DNA of 64,000 nucleotides from Phyllobacterium sp. 21LDTY02-6. Lineage in GTDB: Bacteria > Pseudomonadota > Alphaproteobacteria > Rhizobiales > Rhizobiaceae. The stretch lies in contig NZ_JAMJWD020000002.1 of the NCBI RefSeq assembly GCF_023554255.2, positions 799,435-863,434 on the forward strand. Reading direction: 5' to 3'. The notes beneath the pieces were generated by a model that did no database searches, was not told where the DNA came from, and worked only from the letters and a program-made list of their open reading frames with translations. The position numbers and the translations under genes are program-made. Positions within the stretch are counted from its first letter, which is position 1, and the number at the start of each line of letters is the position of its first letter. Shown here one piece after another: positions 53,965 through 62,978 of the stretch.

Positions 53965-55725
53965 ATGGTCAGATCGGAACGGGAATTTCAAGCCATTCTG
54001 CGGCGGCTGGAGCTTGCGCTCGATGCCTCGCAGATCGGCGTATGGGAGCACAATGTCGATACGGAAGAGCTGCATTGGGACGTGCAGATGCACCGGCTCT
54101 ACGCCACCGGCCTCTCCGTACAGAAGGTAAATTCGGCGCTGTGGCTGAATTCCATCCACCCGGACGACCGGGCGCGGGCTCTCGAGGATTTCAACCGGGC
54201 GGCGCGCAATCATGGCGACTATTCCTCGGATTACCGCATCGTCTGGCCGGATGGCAGCATTCACTACATGCGCTCGCGCGCCTATCGCTACGAAGACGGT
54301 GCGGCGACGACCTATATCGGCGCGGAATGGGACGTGAGCGCGGATGTGCAGCTCAATCGTGAGTTGCAGAACCAGACGGCAATCGCCGAGGCGCGCTCGA
54401 TCGCGCTGGAGGCAAGCACGGCGCAGATCGCCTATGCGGCGGAGCACGACTACCTGACCGGCCTGCCCAATCGCCGCTATTTCGACAAGCGCCTGCGCGA
54501 ACTGGTCAAGGCCGATGTCGAGCGCCTGGCGGTGCTGCATGTCGATCTCGACTATTTCAAGCAGGTCAATGATACGGCCGGCCATGCGGCGGGCGATTTC
54601 GTGTTGAAATCGGCGGCGCTGATGGTTGCGTCGGTGGTGCCGTCCAGCGGCTTCGTCGCGCGCATGGGCGGGGACGAGTTCGTCGTCGTCCTGCCGGATT
54701 TCGGCTCGCTGGCCGAACTTGAAATGGTGGCGCAGCATATCGTTCGGCTGCTCAAGCAGGGCGTGACCTATGGCGAGGTCCTGCTGCAGACCGGTGTTTC
54801 GATCGGCGTCGCCTGGACCGATGACGGCCGGTCGGAAAATCTCCTGGCCGAGTCCGATCTTGCGCTCTACCGCGCCAAGAAGCGGGGCCGCAACCGCGTC
54901 GAATTCTTCGCGCCGCATCACAAGGTCGAGCTTTCGCGGGACCGGCGCATCGCCGAACACGTGAAACTCGGCCTGAAACGCGGCGAGTTCATTCCGCATT
55001 ACCAGGTGCAGGTGGATGCCCGTTCCCAGCAGATCGTCGGCATGGAAGCCCTCGCGCGCTGGCAGCACCCGACGCGCGGTTTGCTTGACCCGGAAGCTTT
55101 CCTCAAGGTCATGGCGACGCTTGGTCTCATGGCCGAACTCGACACCGTCATTCTCGAACATGTGCTCAAGGATCGCAGGACATGGCAGGGGTGCGGCCTT
55201 TCGGTGCCTCGCATCGCCGTCAACACATCCGCGTCGCGGCTGTCCGATCCCGGTCTTTCCGAGCAGTTGCGCCATCTTCGGATCGAGCCGCACTCCATCT
55301 CCTTCGAATTGCTGGAATCGGTGTTCCTCGACGAGATCGACGACGACGTGCTGATGAACATCGCCACGCTCGAGCGGATGGATGTCGATATCGAGATCGA
55401 CGATTTCGGCTCGGGCCATGCCTCCATCATCGGCCTTTTGAAGCTGAAGCCGAAGCGGCTCAAGATCGATCGCCGGCTGGTAATGCCGATCACCACATCG
55501 CGCGAGCAGCGCATCCTCGTCCGCTCGATCGTCGACATTGCGAAGGCATTGGGCATCGGCGTCATTGCAGAGGGCGTCGAGACGCCCGAACATGCACGGC
55601 TGCTGCGCCGCCTCGGCTGCGATACGCTGCAGGGCTATGCCATTGCCTATCCGGCGGCCGCCGCGGCAATCGGCGACCGGTTGCTGGCCGAACAGAGCGC
55701 GGCAACGCTCGTCCTCAGCCGCTGA
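53965..55725 (+). CDS. PAS-GGDEF-EAL cyclic-di-GMP signalling protein
   Basis: 586 residues. A PAS_3-type sensor (residues about 10-130: LALDASQIGVWEHNV, HPDDRARAL, DYRIVWPDGSIHYMRSRAYR) is followed by GGDEF (HDYLTGLPNRRYF, DLDYFKQVND, RMGGDEFVVV; canonical GGDEF intact) and EAL (GMEALARWQHP, NTSASRLSD, SFELLESVF, IDDFGSGHASIIGL). Both catalytic motifs look intact, so it could both make and break cyclic-di-GMP. No membrane segment. No ribosome binding site near ATG 53965. Confidence 0.9.
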   Translation: MVRSEREFQAILRRLELALDASQIGVWEHNVDTEELHWDVQMHRLYATGLSVQKVNSALWLNSIHPDDRARALEDFNRAARNHGDYSSDYRIVWPDGSIHYMRSRAYRYEDGAATTYIGAEWDVSADVQLNRELQNQTAIAEARSIALEASTAQIAYAAEHDYLTGLPNRRYFDKRLRELVKADVERLAVLHVDLDYFKQVNDTAGHAAGDFVLKSAALMVASVVPSSGFVARMGGDEFVVVLPDFGSLAELEMVAQHIVRLLKQGVTYGEVLLQTGVSIGVAWTDDGRSENLLAESDLALYRAKKRGRNRVEFFAPHHKVELSRDRRIAEHVKLGLKRGEFIPHYQVQVDARSQQIVGMEALARWQHPTRGLLDPEAFLKVMATLGLMAELDTVILEHVLKDRRTWQGCGLSVPRIAVNTSASRLSDPGLSEQLRHLRIEPHSISFELLESVFLDEIDDDVLMNIATLERMDVDIEIDDFGSGHASIIGLLKLKPKRLKIDRRLVMPITTSREQRILVRSIVDIAKALGIGVIAEGVETPEHARLLRRLGCDTLQGYAIAYPAAAAAIGDRLLAEQSAATLVLSR

Positions 55726-55789
55726 GACCTCATATTACCGTACTCCGCATTGCCCGGTTGCGCCGGGCAATGCCTGTCTCGCCAGGGTG

Positions 55790-56086
55790 CTAATGCCGGG
55801 TATCGGAGGTGAGCCCCGAGGCCGCGGTGCGGGCCAGGAACGGCTTGTGGAAATGTCCACGCGCCGCGAGTACGCCGAGCTCGCGGTTGGCGGCCATGGC
55901 CGCCAGTTCCTCCTCGTCCCGGATGCCGCTGTCGAACAGCGTCAATATGGTACGGGCCAGCTCGTTGCACCTTGGATGAGTCTTGGGACAACGGTCGAGC
56001 ATGCGCGACGCCCGTTCATGGGCCGCCTGCATGATTTCCCAATCGCTCGAAGCGAATATTCGTCGATCCTTGTCAAGTAATGCCAT
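55790..56086 (-). CDS. 98-residue hypothetical protein
   Basis: ATG 56086 with GGAGG seven bases upstream. Content MALLDKDRRIFASSDWEIMQ, AAHERASRMLDRCPKTHPRC, LARTILTLFDSGIRDEEELAAMAAN. A His/Cys-rich helix (CPKTHPRC) and an acidic DEEEL region. Not recognised. Convergent with the GGDEF-EAL gene. Confidence 0.6.
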   Translation of the reverse strand: MALLDKDRRIFASSDWEIMQAAHERASRMLDRCPKTHPRCNELARTILTLFDSGIRDEEELAAMAANRELGVLAARGHFHKPFLARTAASGLTSDTRH

Positions 56087-56483
56087 TACACGCCTCCATT
56101 TTTGTGGCGCAAGCGCGAGGGGTGACAGACGCTGCGATCGTCGGGTCCGCGCTCGGCAATGATGATGAAGCTAAGCGCATTTTTCCTGCCACATCAAACC
56201 GAAAATGATTCGCCTGCATGGTCGCGGACTTACCGCACCGCATCATCGCGAAGCCGCGGCGGGAATTTGCAGGAAGGGTCGCGGCCAGGTTCTGGCGCGG
56301 CGGTCCGCCTTTGCGGATCGCCTGGATTGTAACCGATAGTTGCTGCATGATGGGGGTGGTCGAACTGCGTTTTACTGTTCCTGTGCCGGCCCCTTGAAAT
56401 GCCGGACGCACGACACCGGTTCCCGCCGTGGAACCAAATATGCCGGCTGTCCGTTGTCGGCACTGGATCGGAAAGGTACGCCC
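56087..56483. other. Intergenic region upstream of the first ku gene
   Basis: 397 bases. No supported gene. It holds an EcfG-type promoter at 56430-56455; I see no repeats or hairpins of note. Confidence 0.7.
56430..56455 (+). promoter_or_regulatory. EcfG-type general stress promoter before ku (copy 1)
   Basis: GGAAC at 56430-56434, a 17-base spacer and CGTT at 56452-56455, the consensus for the alphaproteobacterial general stress sigma factor. It lies 28 bases before the start codon, about right for a leader of 22 bases. Confidence 0.8.
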
Positions 56484-57290
56484 ATGGCGCCGCGTTCATT
56501 CTGGAAGGGGTATCTGAAACTGTCGCTCGTAACGTGCCCGGTGGCGATGTCGCCGGCGACGACCGACAATGAGAAGGTCAAGTTCCATACGCTGAACCGC
56601 AAGACCGGCAATCGCGTCGTCAGCCAATATGTCGATGCCGTCAGCGGCAAGCCGGTCGACGAGGACGAGGAGGTCAAGGGCTATCAGCGCGGCGAGGACG
56701 AATATATCGTCCTCGAGGATGACGAGATCGATGCCGTGGCGCTCGAAAGCACCCGCACCATCGACATAGAGATGTTCGTGCCGCGCGACAGTATCGGCTG
56801 GATCTGGTACGACAAGCCGCATTATCTCGTGCCGGACGATCCGGTGGGCGAGGAAGCCTTTTCCGTCATACGCGATGCGATGGCAGCCACGGACCGGGTC
56901 GGCATTTCGCGGCTGGTCATGTATCGGCGCGAGCGCGCGGTGATGCTCGAGCCGCGGGACAAGGGCATCGTGCTCTGGACCCTGCGCTATGGCGACGAGG
57001 TGCGCGACCAGGAAGCCTATTTCGAGAAGATCGGCGACAGCAAGCCCGATGGCGAATTGATGACGATGGTCAAGAAACTGATCGACGAACGGACGAAATC
57101 ATGGGAACCGAAGATGATCGAGGATCCGGTGCAGGACCGGCTGCTCGATATCATCGCGGCCAAGAAAAAGGGCAAGCGCGCTGCCAAGCCGAAGCCGGCG
57201 GCCGGGGCGGAAGAGCCGAGCAATGTCATCAATATCATGGACGCGCTGCGCAAGAGCCTCGCCAGGGAAGGCAAGGGCAAGAAGGGCTAG
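56484..57290 (+). CDS. Ku protein, NHEJ end-binding (copy 1)
   Basis: 268 residues from ATG 56484. MAPRSFWKGYLKLSLVTCPV, VKFHTLNRKTGNRVVSQYVDA, and the region YIVLEDDEIDAVALES are the bacterial Ku core, which forms the ring that binds DNA ends. The C-terminus is Lys-rich (AAKKKGKRAAKPKP), as in end-bound bacterial Ku. Convergent with ligD. A second ku gene is the divergent end of the locus; in rhizobia such pairs may form heterodimers. Confidence 0.93.
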   Translation: MAPRSFWKGYLKLSLVTCPVAMSPATTDNEKVKFHTLNRKTGNRVVSQYVDAVSGKPVDEDEEVKGYQRGEDEYIVLEDDEIDAVALESTRTIDIEMFVPRDSIGWIWYDKPHYLVPDDPVGEEAFSVIRDAMAATDRVGISRLVMYRRERAVMLEPRDKGIVLWTLRYGDEVRDQEAYFEKIGDSKPDGELMTMVKKLIDERTKSWEPKMIEDPVQDRLLDIIAAKKKGKRAAKPKPAAGAEEPSNVINIMDALRKSLAREGKGKKG

Positions 57291-57309
57291 GCCGCATATG
57301 GGAGCCTCG

Positions 57310-59895
57310 CTATCGCCGCTTTGATGGCGTCTTGCGCGCCAGCGGCGCCTCGGCCTTCCTGAAATCCGCCCACGGATTCTTCGACAGCGCCGCGAGGCGC
57401 GTCGGCGTGTTGAGCACGGTGAAATAGGCCGGCCCGATCCCCGGCGTCAGTTCCTCCCAGTCGAGAGGCATGGAAACGGCGGCGCCGGGACGGGCGCGGG
57501 TGGAGTAGGGCGCCACCGCCGTTGCGCCGCGCTGGTTGCGCAGATAGTCGATGAGGATCTTGCCCTTGCGCTTCGATTTGGTGATCGTCGAGACATATTT
57601 GTCCGGTGTATCCGCCGCCATGGAATCGGCGATCGCCTTGGTGAATTCCTTCACCTGCGGCCAGTCGGCCTTGGGCTTGAGCGGCGCCACCACATGCAGC
57701 CCCTTGCCGCCGGAGGTCTTGAGGAAGGCGTTGAGGCCCGCCTGTTCCAGCCTCTGGCGCGTCTCCTGCGCGGCCTCGATGACGTCTTGCCATTCGACGC
57801 CATCGCCCGGGTCGAGATCCATGATGATCGTATCCGGATGTTCCCAATCGGCCACGGTCGATCCCCAGGGATGGATCTCGAGCACGGCCGACTGGACGAG
57901 CCCCAGCAGCCCATCGAGATCGTTGATGCTGATGAGCGGCTCCTCGCTCTCCTCGTCCGTTGCGTCCTTGACCAGCACGATGTTCTCGTTGAGCCCCTTC
58001 CACGCATGTTTCTGGAAGAAGCTCTGCCCGGTGATGCCTTCCGGACCGCGCAGCAGCGCCAGCGGCCGTCCGGTAACGAAGGGCGCCATGCAATCCCAGA
58101 CCTCGGTGTAGTAATCCGCCAGCCCCTGCTTGGTCACGCCTTCGTCCGGCCAGTAGATCCGATCGGGATGAGTGAGCTTCACGGCGGGCTTCTCCTCTCT
58201 GGGTTCGGCCTTGGCAGTGGCCGCCGTCGTCTCGCGCACCACTTCCGTCGGCTCCTTGTCCTCGCGCAGGCCGCGAAACGCCGCATGGCGCAGATTGTTG
58301 TCGGCTGTCCAGGCGCGGAACTCCACATCCGCCACAAGCTCCGGCCTGGTGTAGCGCACCTGCCGCGCGGCGTCGGCGCCGAGCTTTTCGGCGAAGGGGC
58401 TGGACGGGATGCGGATGCGCTCCAGCCGCCTGAACAGATCCTCGGCGACGCTGGCGCTGTAGCCGGTGCCGACCCTGCCGACATGCTCCAGCTTCCCGCC
58501 ATTGTAGACGCCCATGACCAGCGATCCGATGGCCTTGCGCGAGGTCGTGGAGGGCACATAGCCGGCAATGACGAATTCCTGCCGCGACGAGCATTTCGAC
58601 TTGATCCAGCTCTTGCTGCGGCCGGAGCGATAGGGCGCGTCGCGCAGCTTCGAGACGATGCCCTCGAGGCTGAGGCGGCAGGCATGGCTGAGGACGGTGG
58701 CGCCGCTTGCTTCGAAGTGGCCGCTATAGCGGATCGGCTCGGCGCCGGCGCCGACGAGCTGTTCCAGCAGCCGCTTGCGCTCGATCAGCGGCGCATTGGT
58801 GATGTCATAGCCGTCGAGATAGAGCATGTCGAAGACGTAGAAGACGAAACGGTCGGTGCGGCCCTCGCTCAGATCCCCTTGCAGGGCCGAGAAATCCGAG
58901 GCCCCGCCGGCGTTTTCCACCACCAGTTCGCCATCGATCAGGGCGGTTCCCATCGGCAGCGCCTGGAACGCGGCGGCTATCTCCTTGCCGAACTTCTTGG
59001 TCCAGTCGAGGCCGCTGCGGGTGAGGAACTTCACCCGGCCTGCCTCCACCCGGACCTGGAGGCGGTAGCCGTCGAACTTGATCTCGTGCAGCCAGCGGTC
59101 GCCTTCCGGCGGCTTGGGCGAAAGCGAGGCAAGCGTCGGTTCGACGAAATCCGGCAACGGCTTCTTCTTCGCGCCCTTGAGCGATGACGGATCGGGCATG
59201 GCATCGGTTTCCGTCGTGCCGGCCGCCTCGCCGGCATTGCCGGTTCCATTCGCTTTCCTTGCCCCATTTTTCTGCCTGGCACGGGGTTTCTTTTCGATCT
59301 TGCCGGTCCTGGACGACCAGCCCGGCGCGTCCTTGGAGATTTCCTCCAGATCGCGGCCGGTCTTCACCGAATCCGGTTCCTCTTCGAGGATGTCGGGGGC
59401 GTCGGCCGCGCGGGCAACCTCGTCCTCAGCCTTGATCAGCAGCCAGTTCTCGCGCTTTTCGCGCGGCCTGCCATGTATCCGCACGAGATGCCAGCGGCCG
59501 CCCAGCTTTTCGCCATGCAGTTCGAATTCGAGATGGCCCTTCTTGTAGCCGCGGTGCGGATCGCCGACGGGCTCCCACGTGCCGCGATCCCACAGCAGCA
59601 CGGTGCCGCCGCCATATTCGCCCTTCGGGATCGTGCCTTCGAAATCGCCGTAGTCGAGCGGATGATCCTCGACATGGACCGCCAGCCTCTTCTCGCCCGG
59701 CACGAGGCTCGGTCCTCTCGTCACGGCCCAGCTTTTCAGCACGCCGTCCATTTCCAGGCGCAGATCGTAATGAAGCCGGGTGGCGTCGTGCTTCTGGATG
59801 GTGAAGCTGTTGCCCGCCTTGCGTGCCTTGCGGCCGCGCGGCTCCGGGGTCGATTTGAAGTCGCGCTTCCTCCAATAGGTCTCCAGCGCGGGCAT
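57310..59895 (-). CDS. ligD: ATP-dependent DNA ligase D
   Basis: 861 residues, three domains. Phosphoesterase, residues about 20-190 (FTIQKHDATRLHYDLRLEMDG, split KHDATRLHYDLRL; His36, His42, Asp44); ligase about 240-560 (LHEIKFDGYRLQ, active-site Lys273; LDGELVV-like LIDGELVVENA; SWIKSK); polymerase about 590-861 (VWDCMAPFV, IIMDLDPGDG with the metal Asp pair, KTSGGKGLHVVAPL). The order phosphoesterase-ligase-polymerase is that of rhizobial LigD rather than of mycobacteria. Three bases after the second ku gene. Confidence 0.95.
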   Translation of the reverse strand: MPALETYWRKRDFKSTPEPRGRKARKAGNSFTIQKHDATRLHYDLRLEMDGVLKSWAVTRGPSLVPGEKRLAVHVEDHPLDYGDFEGTIPKGEYGGGTVLLWDRGTWEPVGDPHRGYKKGHLEFELHGEKLGGRWHLVRIHGRPREKRENWLLIKAEDEVARAADAPDILEEEPDSVKTGRDLEEISKDAPGWSSRTGKIEKKPRARQKNGARKANGTGNAGEAAGTTETDAMPDPSSLKGAKKKPLPDFVEPTLASLSPKPPEGDRWLHEIKFDGYRLQVRVEAGRVKFLTRSGLDWTKKFGKEIAAAFQALPMGTALIDGELVVENAGGASDFSALQGDLSEGRTDRFVFYVFDMLYLDGYDITNAPLIERKRLLEQLVGAGAEPIRYSGHFEASGATVLSHACRLSLEGIVSKLRDAPYRSGRSKSWIKSKCSSRQEFVIAGYVPSTTSRKAIGSLVMGVYNGGKLEHVGRVGTGYSASVAEDLFRRLERIRIPSSPFAEKLGADAARQVRYTRPELVADVEFRAWTADNNLRHAAFRGLREDKEPTEVVRETTAATAKAEPREEKPAVKLTHPDRIYWPDEGVTKQGLADYYTEVWDCMAPFVTGRPLALLRGPEGITGQSFFQKHAWKGLNENIVLVKDATDEESEEPLISINDLDGLLGLVQSAVLEIHPWGSTVADWEHPDTIIMDLDPGDGVEWQDVIEAAQETRQRLEQAGLNAFLKTSGGKGLHVVAPLKPKADWPQVKEFTKAIADSMAADTPDKYVSTITKSKRKGKILIDYLRNQRGATAVAPYSTRARPGAAVSMPLDWEELTPGIGPAYFTVLNTPTRLAALSKNPWADFRKAEAPLARKTPSKRR

Positions 59896-59898
59896 GGA

Positions 59899-60747
59899 TC
59901 AGCTCGCTTTCCGGCGGGCCGGTTCTGCCGTGGCCTTGCGCGCGGTTTTCTTCTTCGGCGCCGCCGTCTTCTTGCCGATGCCGGCGCTTTCCCGCAGGGC
60001 TTCCATGAGATCTACGACCTTTTCGGATTTGCGCGGCTTCTGCTTCGGGATGGCCTTGCCTTCCATCTTCGCCTTGACCAGCTCGGCCAGCGCCGCCTCG
60101 TAGCGGTCCTCATATTCGGAAGGATCGAAGCTTCCATGCTTGGTTTCGATGATATGCTTGGCAAGATCGAGCATTTCGCCCTTGATCTTCATGTCTGGAA
60201 TGTCGCTGAAGGCTTCCCTGGCCGAGCGCACCTCGTAATTGAAGTTCAGCGTCGTCGCCACCAGGCCACGACCCTCGGCGCGGATGAGGAAGGTCCGCAC
60301 GCGGCGGAAGATGACCGTCTGCGCCAGCGCCATCACCTTCTTGGCCTTCAGGCCCTCACGGATGAGGTTGAATGCTTCTTCGCCATGCTTGTCGCTCGGC
60401 GCCAGATAATAGGGCTTGTCGAAATAGACGTCGTCGAGATCGGCGCTGGGGATGAAGGCATCGACCGCCAGCGTCTTGTCGCTTTCGGGCACGGCTGCGG
60501 CCACTTCTTCAGGTTCGAGCACGATATACTCGCCGCCGGAAACCTCGTAGCCCTTGGTCTGGTCTTCGCGCTCGACCGGCTTGCCGGTAGAACTGTCGAT
60601 GAATTGCCGGTGCACGCGGTTGCCCGTCTCGCGGTTCAGCGTGTGAAAGGCGATGCGGTCCGAGGTGGATGCGGCGGTGTAGAGCGCTACCGGCGCCGTC
60701 AGCTCACCGACCTTGAGAAAGCCCTTCCAGTTTGCCCTTGGTGCCAC
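59899..60747 (-). CDS. Ku protein, NHEJ end-binding (copy 2)
   Basis: 282 residues. MAPRANWKGFLKVGELTAPV, IAFHTLNRETGNRVHRQFID and EYIVLEPEEVAAAVPES are Ku core motifs; the C-terminus is Lys/Ala rich (KKTAAPKKKTARKA), like histone H1 tails. It differs considerably from copy 1, so the two are ancient paralogues. ligD follows directly, so both make one operon. The upstream EcfG-type promoter suggests stress induction. Confidence 0.93.
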   Translation of the reverse strand: MAPRANWKGFLKVGELTAPVALYTAASTSDRIAFHTLNRETGNRVHRQFIDSSTGKPVEREDQTKGYEVSGGEYIVLEPEEVAAAVPESDKTLAVDAFIPSADLDDVYFDKPYYLAPSDKHGEEAFNLIREGLKAKKVMALAQTVIFRRVRTFLIRAEGRGLVATTLNFNYEVRSAREAFSDIPDMKIKGEMLDLAKHIIETKHGSFDPSEYEDRYEAALAELVKAKMEGKAIPKQKPRKSEKVVDLMEALRESAGIGKKTAAPKKKTARKATAEPARRKAS

Positions 60748-60776
60748 GATACGCTCCCATACTCACCAACGAAGGG

Positions 60777-60802
60777 AATGCCGGTGGAGCGCATTTTGTT
60801 CC
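60777..60802 (-). promoter_or_regulatory. Probable EcfG-type promoter before ku (copy 2)-ligD
   Basis: On the minus strand GGAAC is followed after 17 bases by CATT, that is GGAAC-N19-TT, one change from the consensus CGTT. It lies 30 bases before the ku start, the same distance as in copy 1. Confidence 0.55.
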
Positions 60803-60826
60803 GGGCCTCTGCAATCTATGGCCCGG

Positions 60827-62110
60827 TCAGTCTCTGTCCGCCAGTTCCACCGTGCGTGCTCCGACATGGAGGGCGCGGCCCGCGCCCCACCCGAAGATCG
60901 CCGCGGCAAGGCCAAGAAAAACGAACAGAAAGGCAGTCGCTCCGTAACTCTCCGTCAGGCTGTGGATCAATCCTACCAGCAGTGGGCCGATGGCGGCAAG
61001 CATGTAACCGATACATTGCGCCATGCCGGAAAGATGGGCGGCGACATGGGGATCGGGCGAGCGCAGCACGATGATCGTCATGGCCAGCGCGATGAGGCCG
61101 CCCTGGCCGATGCCCTGGACGATGCCCCAGACCCAGAGGCTGGAAATCGGCGCGAACAGCACCCCGAGGAGGCCGACCGTCGCGCAGGCGACGAGCGCGG
61201 CGCCGATAAGGCGCTGGTCGGCGCAGCGCACGGCAATGGAAGGGATGGCGAGGCAGGTGAGCACCTGCGCCATGATAGACAGCGATGCGAGGCCGCCGGC
61301 GGCGACGGCATCGAGCCCACGGTCGCGAAGAATGGGCGACAGCCAGCCGAAGACGCAATAGGCCAGCGACGACTGGAAGCCCATGAACAACGTCACCTGC
61401 CAGGCGAGGCGATCCGTCCAGAGGCCTTCCACCTTGAAGCCGGTCCGTTTCACCCGCACCTTGCGTCCGGCGGCAAGCGGCAGCCAGAGCAGGGCGACCG
61501 CAAGGGCAGGGACCGCCCAGAGGCCGAGCGCCAGCGACCATGAGCCGGATGCGAGATTGCGCAAGGGCACGGTGAGGCCGGCGGCCCCGGCAGCGCCGGC
61601 GCAGAGCGCCATCGTATAGAGCCCGGTCATCATGCCCATGCGCGAGGGGAAATCCCGTTTCACCAGGCCGGGCAGAAGGACATTGCCGGTGGCGATGCAG
61701 GCGCCGGCAAGCGCCGTCCCCGCGAAGAGAAGCGGCAGGGACGAAAAACCGCGCAGCGCCGTGCCGAGCGCCAGCAGCAGAAGCACGACCAGCAGGGTGC
61801 GCTCGGCGCCGATCCGCTGCGCCAGCTTGGGCGCCAGCGGCGCGAAGACGCCGAGGCAGACCACGGGAAGCGTGGTAAGGACACCGGCGCCGAAGGAGGA
61901 GAGGCGTGTCTGCTCGATGATTTCCGGCAGCAGCGCCGAGGCGCTCGAAAACAGCGGTCGCAGGTTGAGCGCGATCAGCACGAGGCTGAGACCGGTGGCG
62001 ATCGCGATGGCGCGGTTCGGGAAAACCGGCGGGCGCGGACTGGGCTTGCTGTCCAGTTCGGCATCGATCAGCTGTTCGCCCGACAGGTCGGTGGCGATCT
62101 GGCGGTTCAT
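60827..62110 (-). CDS. MFS transporter (CynX/NimT-like)
   Basis: 427 residues from ATG 62110, twelve hydrophobic helices. FPNRAIAIATGLSLVLIALNLRPLFSS and VVCLGVFAPLAPKLAQRIG early (the LRPL element is frequent in CynX), GMMTGLYTMALCAGAAGAAG, and FGWLSPILRDRGLDAVAAGGL. The longer open frame to 62818 overlaps the GntR gene out of frame and is not real. It overlaps the GntR gene by ATGA, so the two are co-transcribed. Confidence 0.88.
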   Translation of the reverse strand: MNRQIATDLSGEQLIDAELDSKPSPRPPVFPNRAIAIATGLSLVLIALNLRPLFSSASALLPEIIEQTRLSSFGAGVLTTLPVVCLGVFAPLAPKLAQRIGAERTLLVVLLLLALGTALRGFSSLPLLFAGTALAGACIATGNVLLPGLVKRDFPSRMGMMTGLYTMALCAGAAGAAGLTVPLRNLASGSWSLALGLWAVPALAVALLWLPLAAGRKVRVKRTGFKVEGLWTDRLAWQVTLFMGFQSSLAYCVFGWLSPILRDRGLDAVAAGGLASLSIMAQVLTCLAIPSIAVRCADQRLIGAALVACATVGLLGVLFAPISSLWVWGIVQGIGQGGLIALAMTIIVLRSPDPHVAAHLSGMAQCIGYMLAAIGPLLVGLIHSLTESYGATAFLFVFLGLAAAIFGWGAGRALHVGARTVELADRD

Positions 62111-62784
62111 GATGCCAGCAACCGGTCGAGCTTGGCGATGATGGGCGCCATGAATTTGCGCGCGGTCTCCGCCGCGAAGTCCGGCTTGCCCGAGGCTATG
62201 GCGTCGATGATGGCGACATGCGCCGCCATGTCGGGCTCCGGCAGTTCGCCCGTCACCGTCGCCTGGATGACGTCGCTGATCGAGGCCGAGAAGAAATCGT
62301 AGACTTCGAGCAAGGCCCTGTTGCCGGAGGCGGTCACGACCGCGCGGTGGAAGGCGAAGTCGCGCTGGATATAAACCGAGCGGCGGGAAGGTTCGTATTC
62401 GCCGCGCCGCGCCAGCAGGACGCGCAGGTCGGTGATGGCGTCGGGGTTGGCGCGCAGCGCTGCAAGCCGCGCTGCCTCGACTTCCAGCGCGCACCGGGTC
62501 TCGACCTGGTCCCGCAGGCTGGTGCGGCGCATGCGCAGCATGCCCTCTTCGACGTCCAGCGTCGATTTCACATAGGTGCCGGAACCCTGGCGCGTCTCGA
62601 GCAGCCCCTTGGCGGCCAGCACCCGCACGGCTTCGCGCACCGGGCCACGGCTGACGCCGAGCATGGCGGCGAGTTCGGTCTCGTTGGGGATGCGTTCGCC
62701 GACTTTCCAGCGGCGCGAGACGATCTCGGCGCGGATATTGTCGATGGCGGCATCCGCAAGATTGGTGCGGTTGACGGATTGCAT
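62107..62784 (-). CDS. GntR/FCD-family transcriptional regulator
   Basis: 225 residues. Winged helix (IPNETELAAMLGVSRGPVREAVRVLAAKGLLETRQGSGTYV, split ELAAMLGVSRGPVREAV) and C-terminal FCD domain with metal/ligand residues (RDFAFHRAVVTASGN, AHVAIIDAI). It overlaps the MFS gene by ATGA and probably represses the pair. A near-palindrome upstream (62802-62822) is a candidate operator. Confidence 0.9.
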   Translation of the reverse strand: MQSVNRTNLADAAIDNIRAEIVSRRWKVGERIPNETELAAMLGVSRGPVREAVRVLAAKGLLETRQGSGTYVKSTLDVEEGMLRMRRTSLRDQVETRCALEVEAARLAALRANPDAITDLRVLLARRGEYEPSRRSVYIQRDFAFHRAVVTASGNRALLEVYDFFSASISDVIQATVTGELPEPDMAAHVAIIDAIASGKPDFAAETARKFMAPIIAKLDRLLAS

Positions 62785-62801
62785 GCGAAGTCCTCAAGTC
62801 A

Positions 62802-62822
62802 TCTGATGATTTGATCATTAGA
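62802..62822. promoter_or_regulatory. Candidate GntR operator
   Basis: Arms TCTGATGAT and ATCATTAGA, separated by TTG; 8 of 9 positions are complementary. It is 18 bases upstream of the GntR start codon. Confidence 0.55.
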
Positions 62823-62892
62823 CGATAATCCGGCCGCCGTCAAACAGGCGCAACGGGCGTCCGCGACGGGAATCCCGGCGACGTGCGCAGAA

Positions 62893-62921
62893 CTGTTAAA
62901 TAACTGTCATATGACTGTTAT
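62893..62921 (+). promoter_or_regulatory. Triple PHO repeat upstream of pstS
   Basis: CTGTTAA, CTGTCAT and CTGTTAT spaced by four bases (11-base periodicity); the last two, CTGTCAT-ATGA-CTGTTAT, form a near-perfect PHO box. TATAGA at 62930-62935 is a suitable -10. Confidence 0.85.
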
Positions 62922-62978
62922 ATTGGTCCTATAGACGGCAGTCGTCACACGGATTTTACAACCCCAGGAGCTGCTCCT

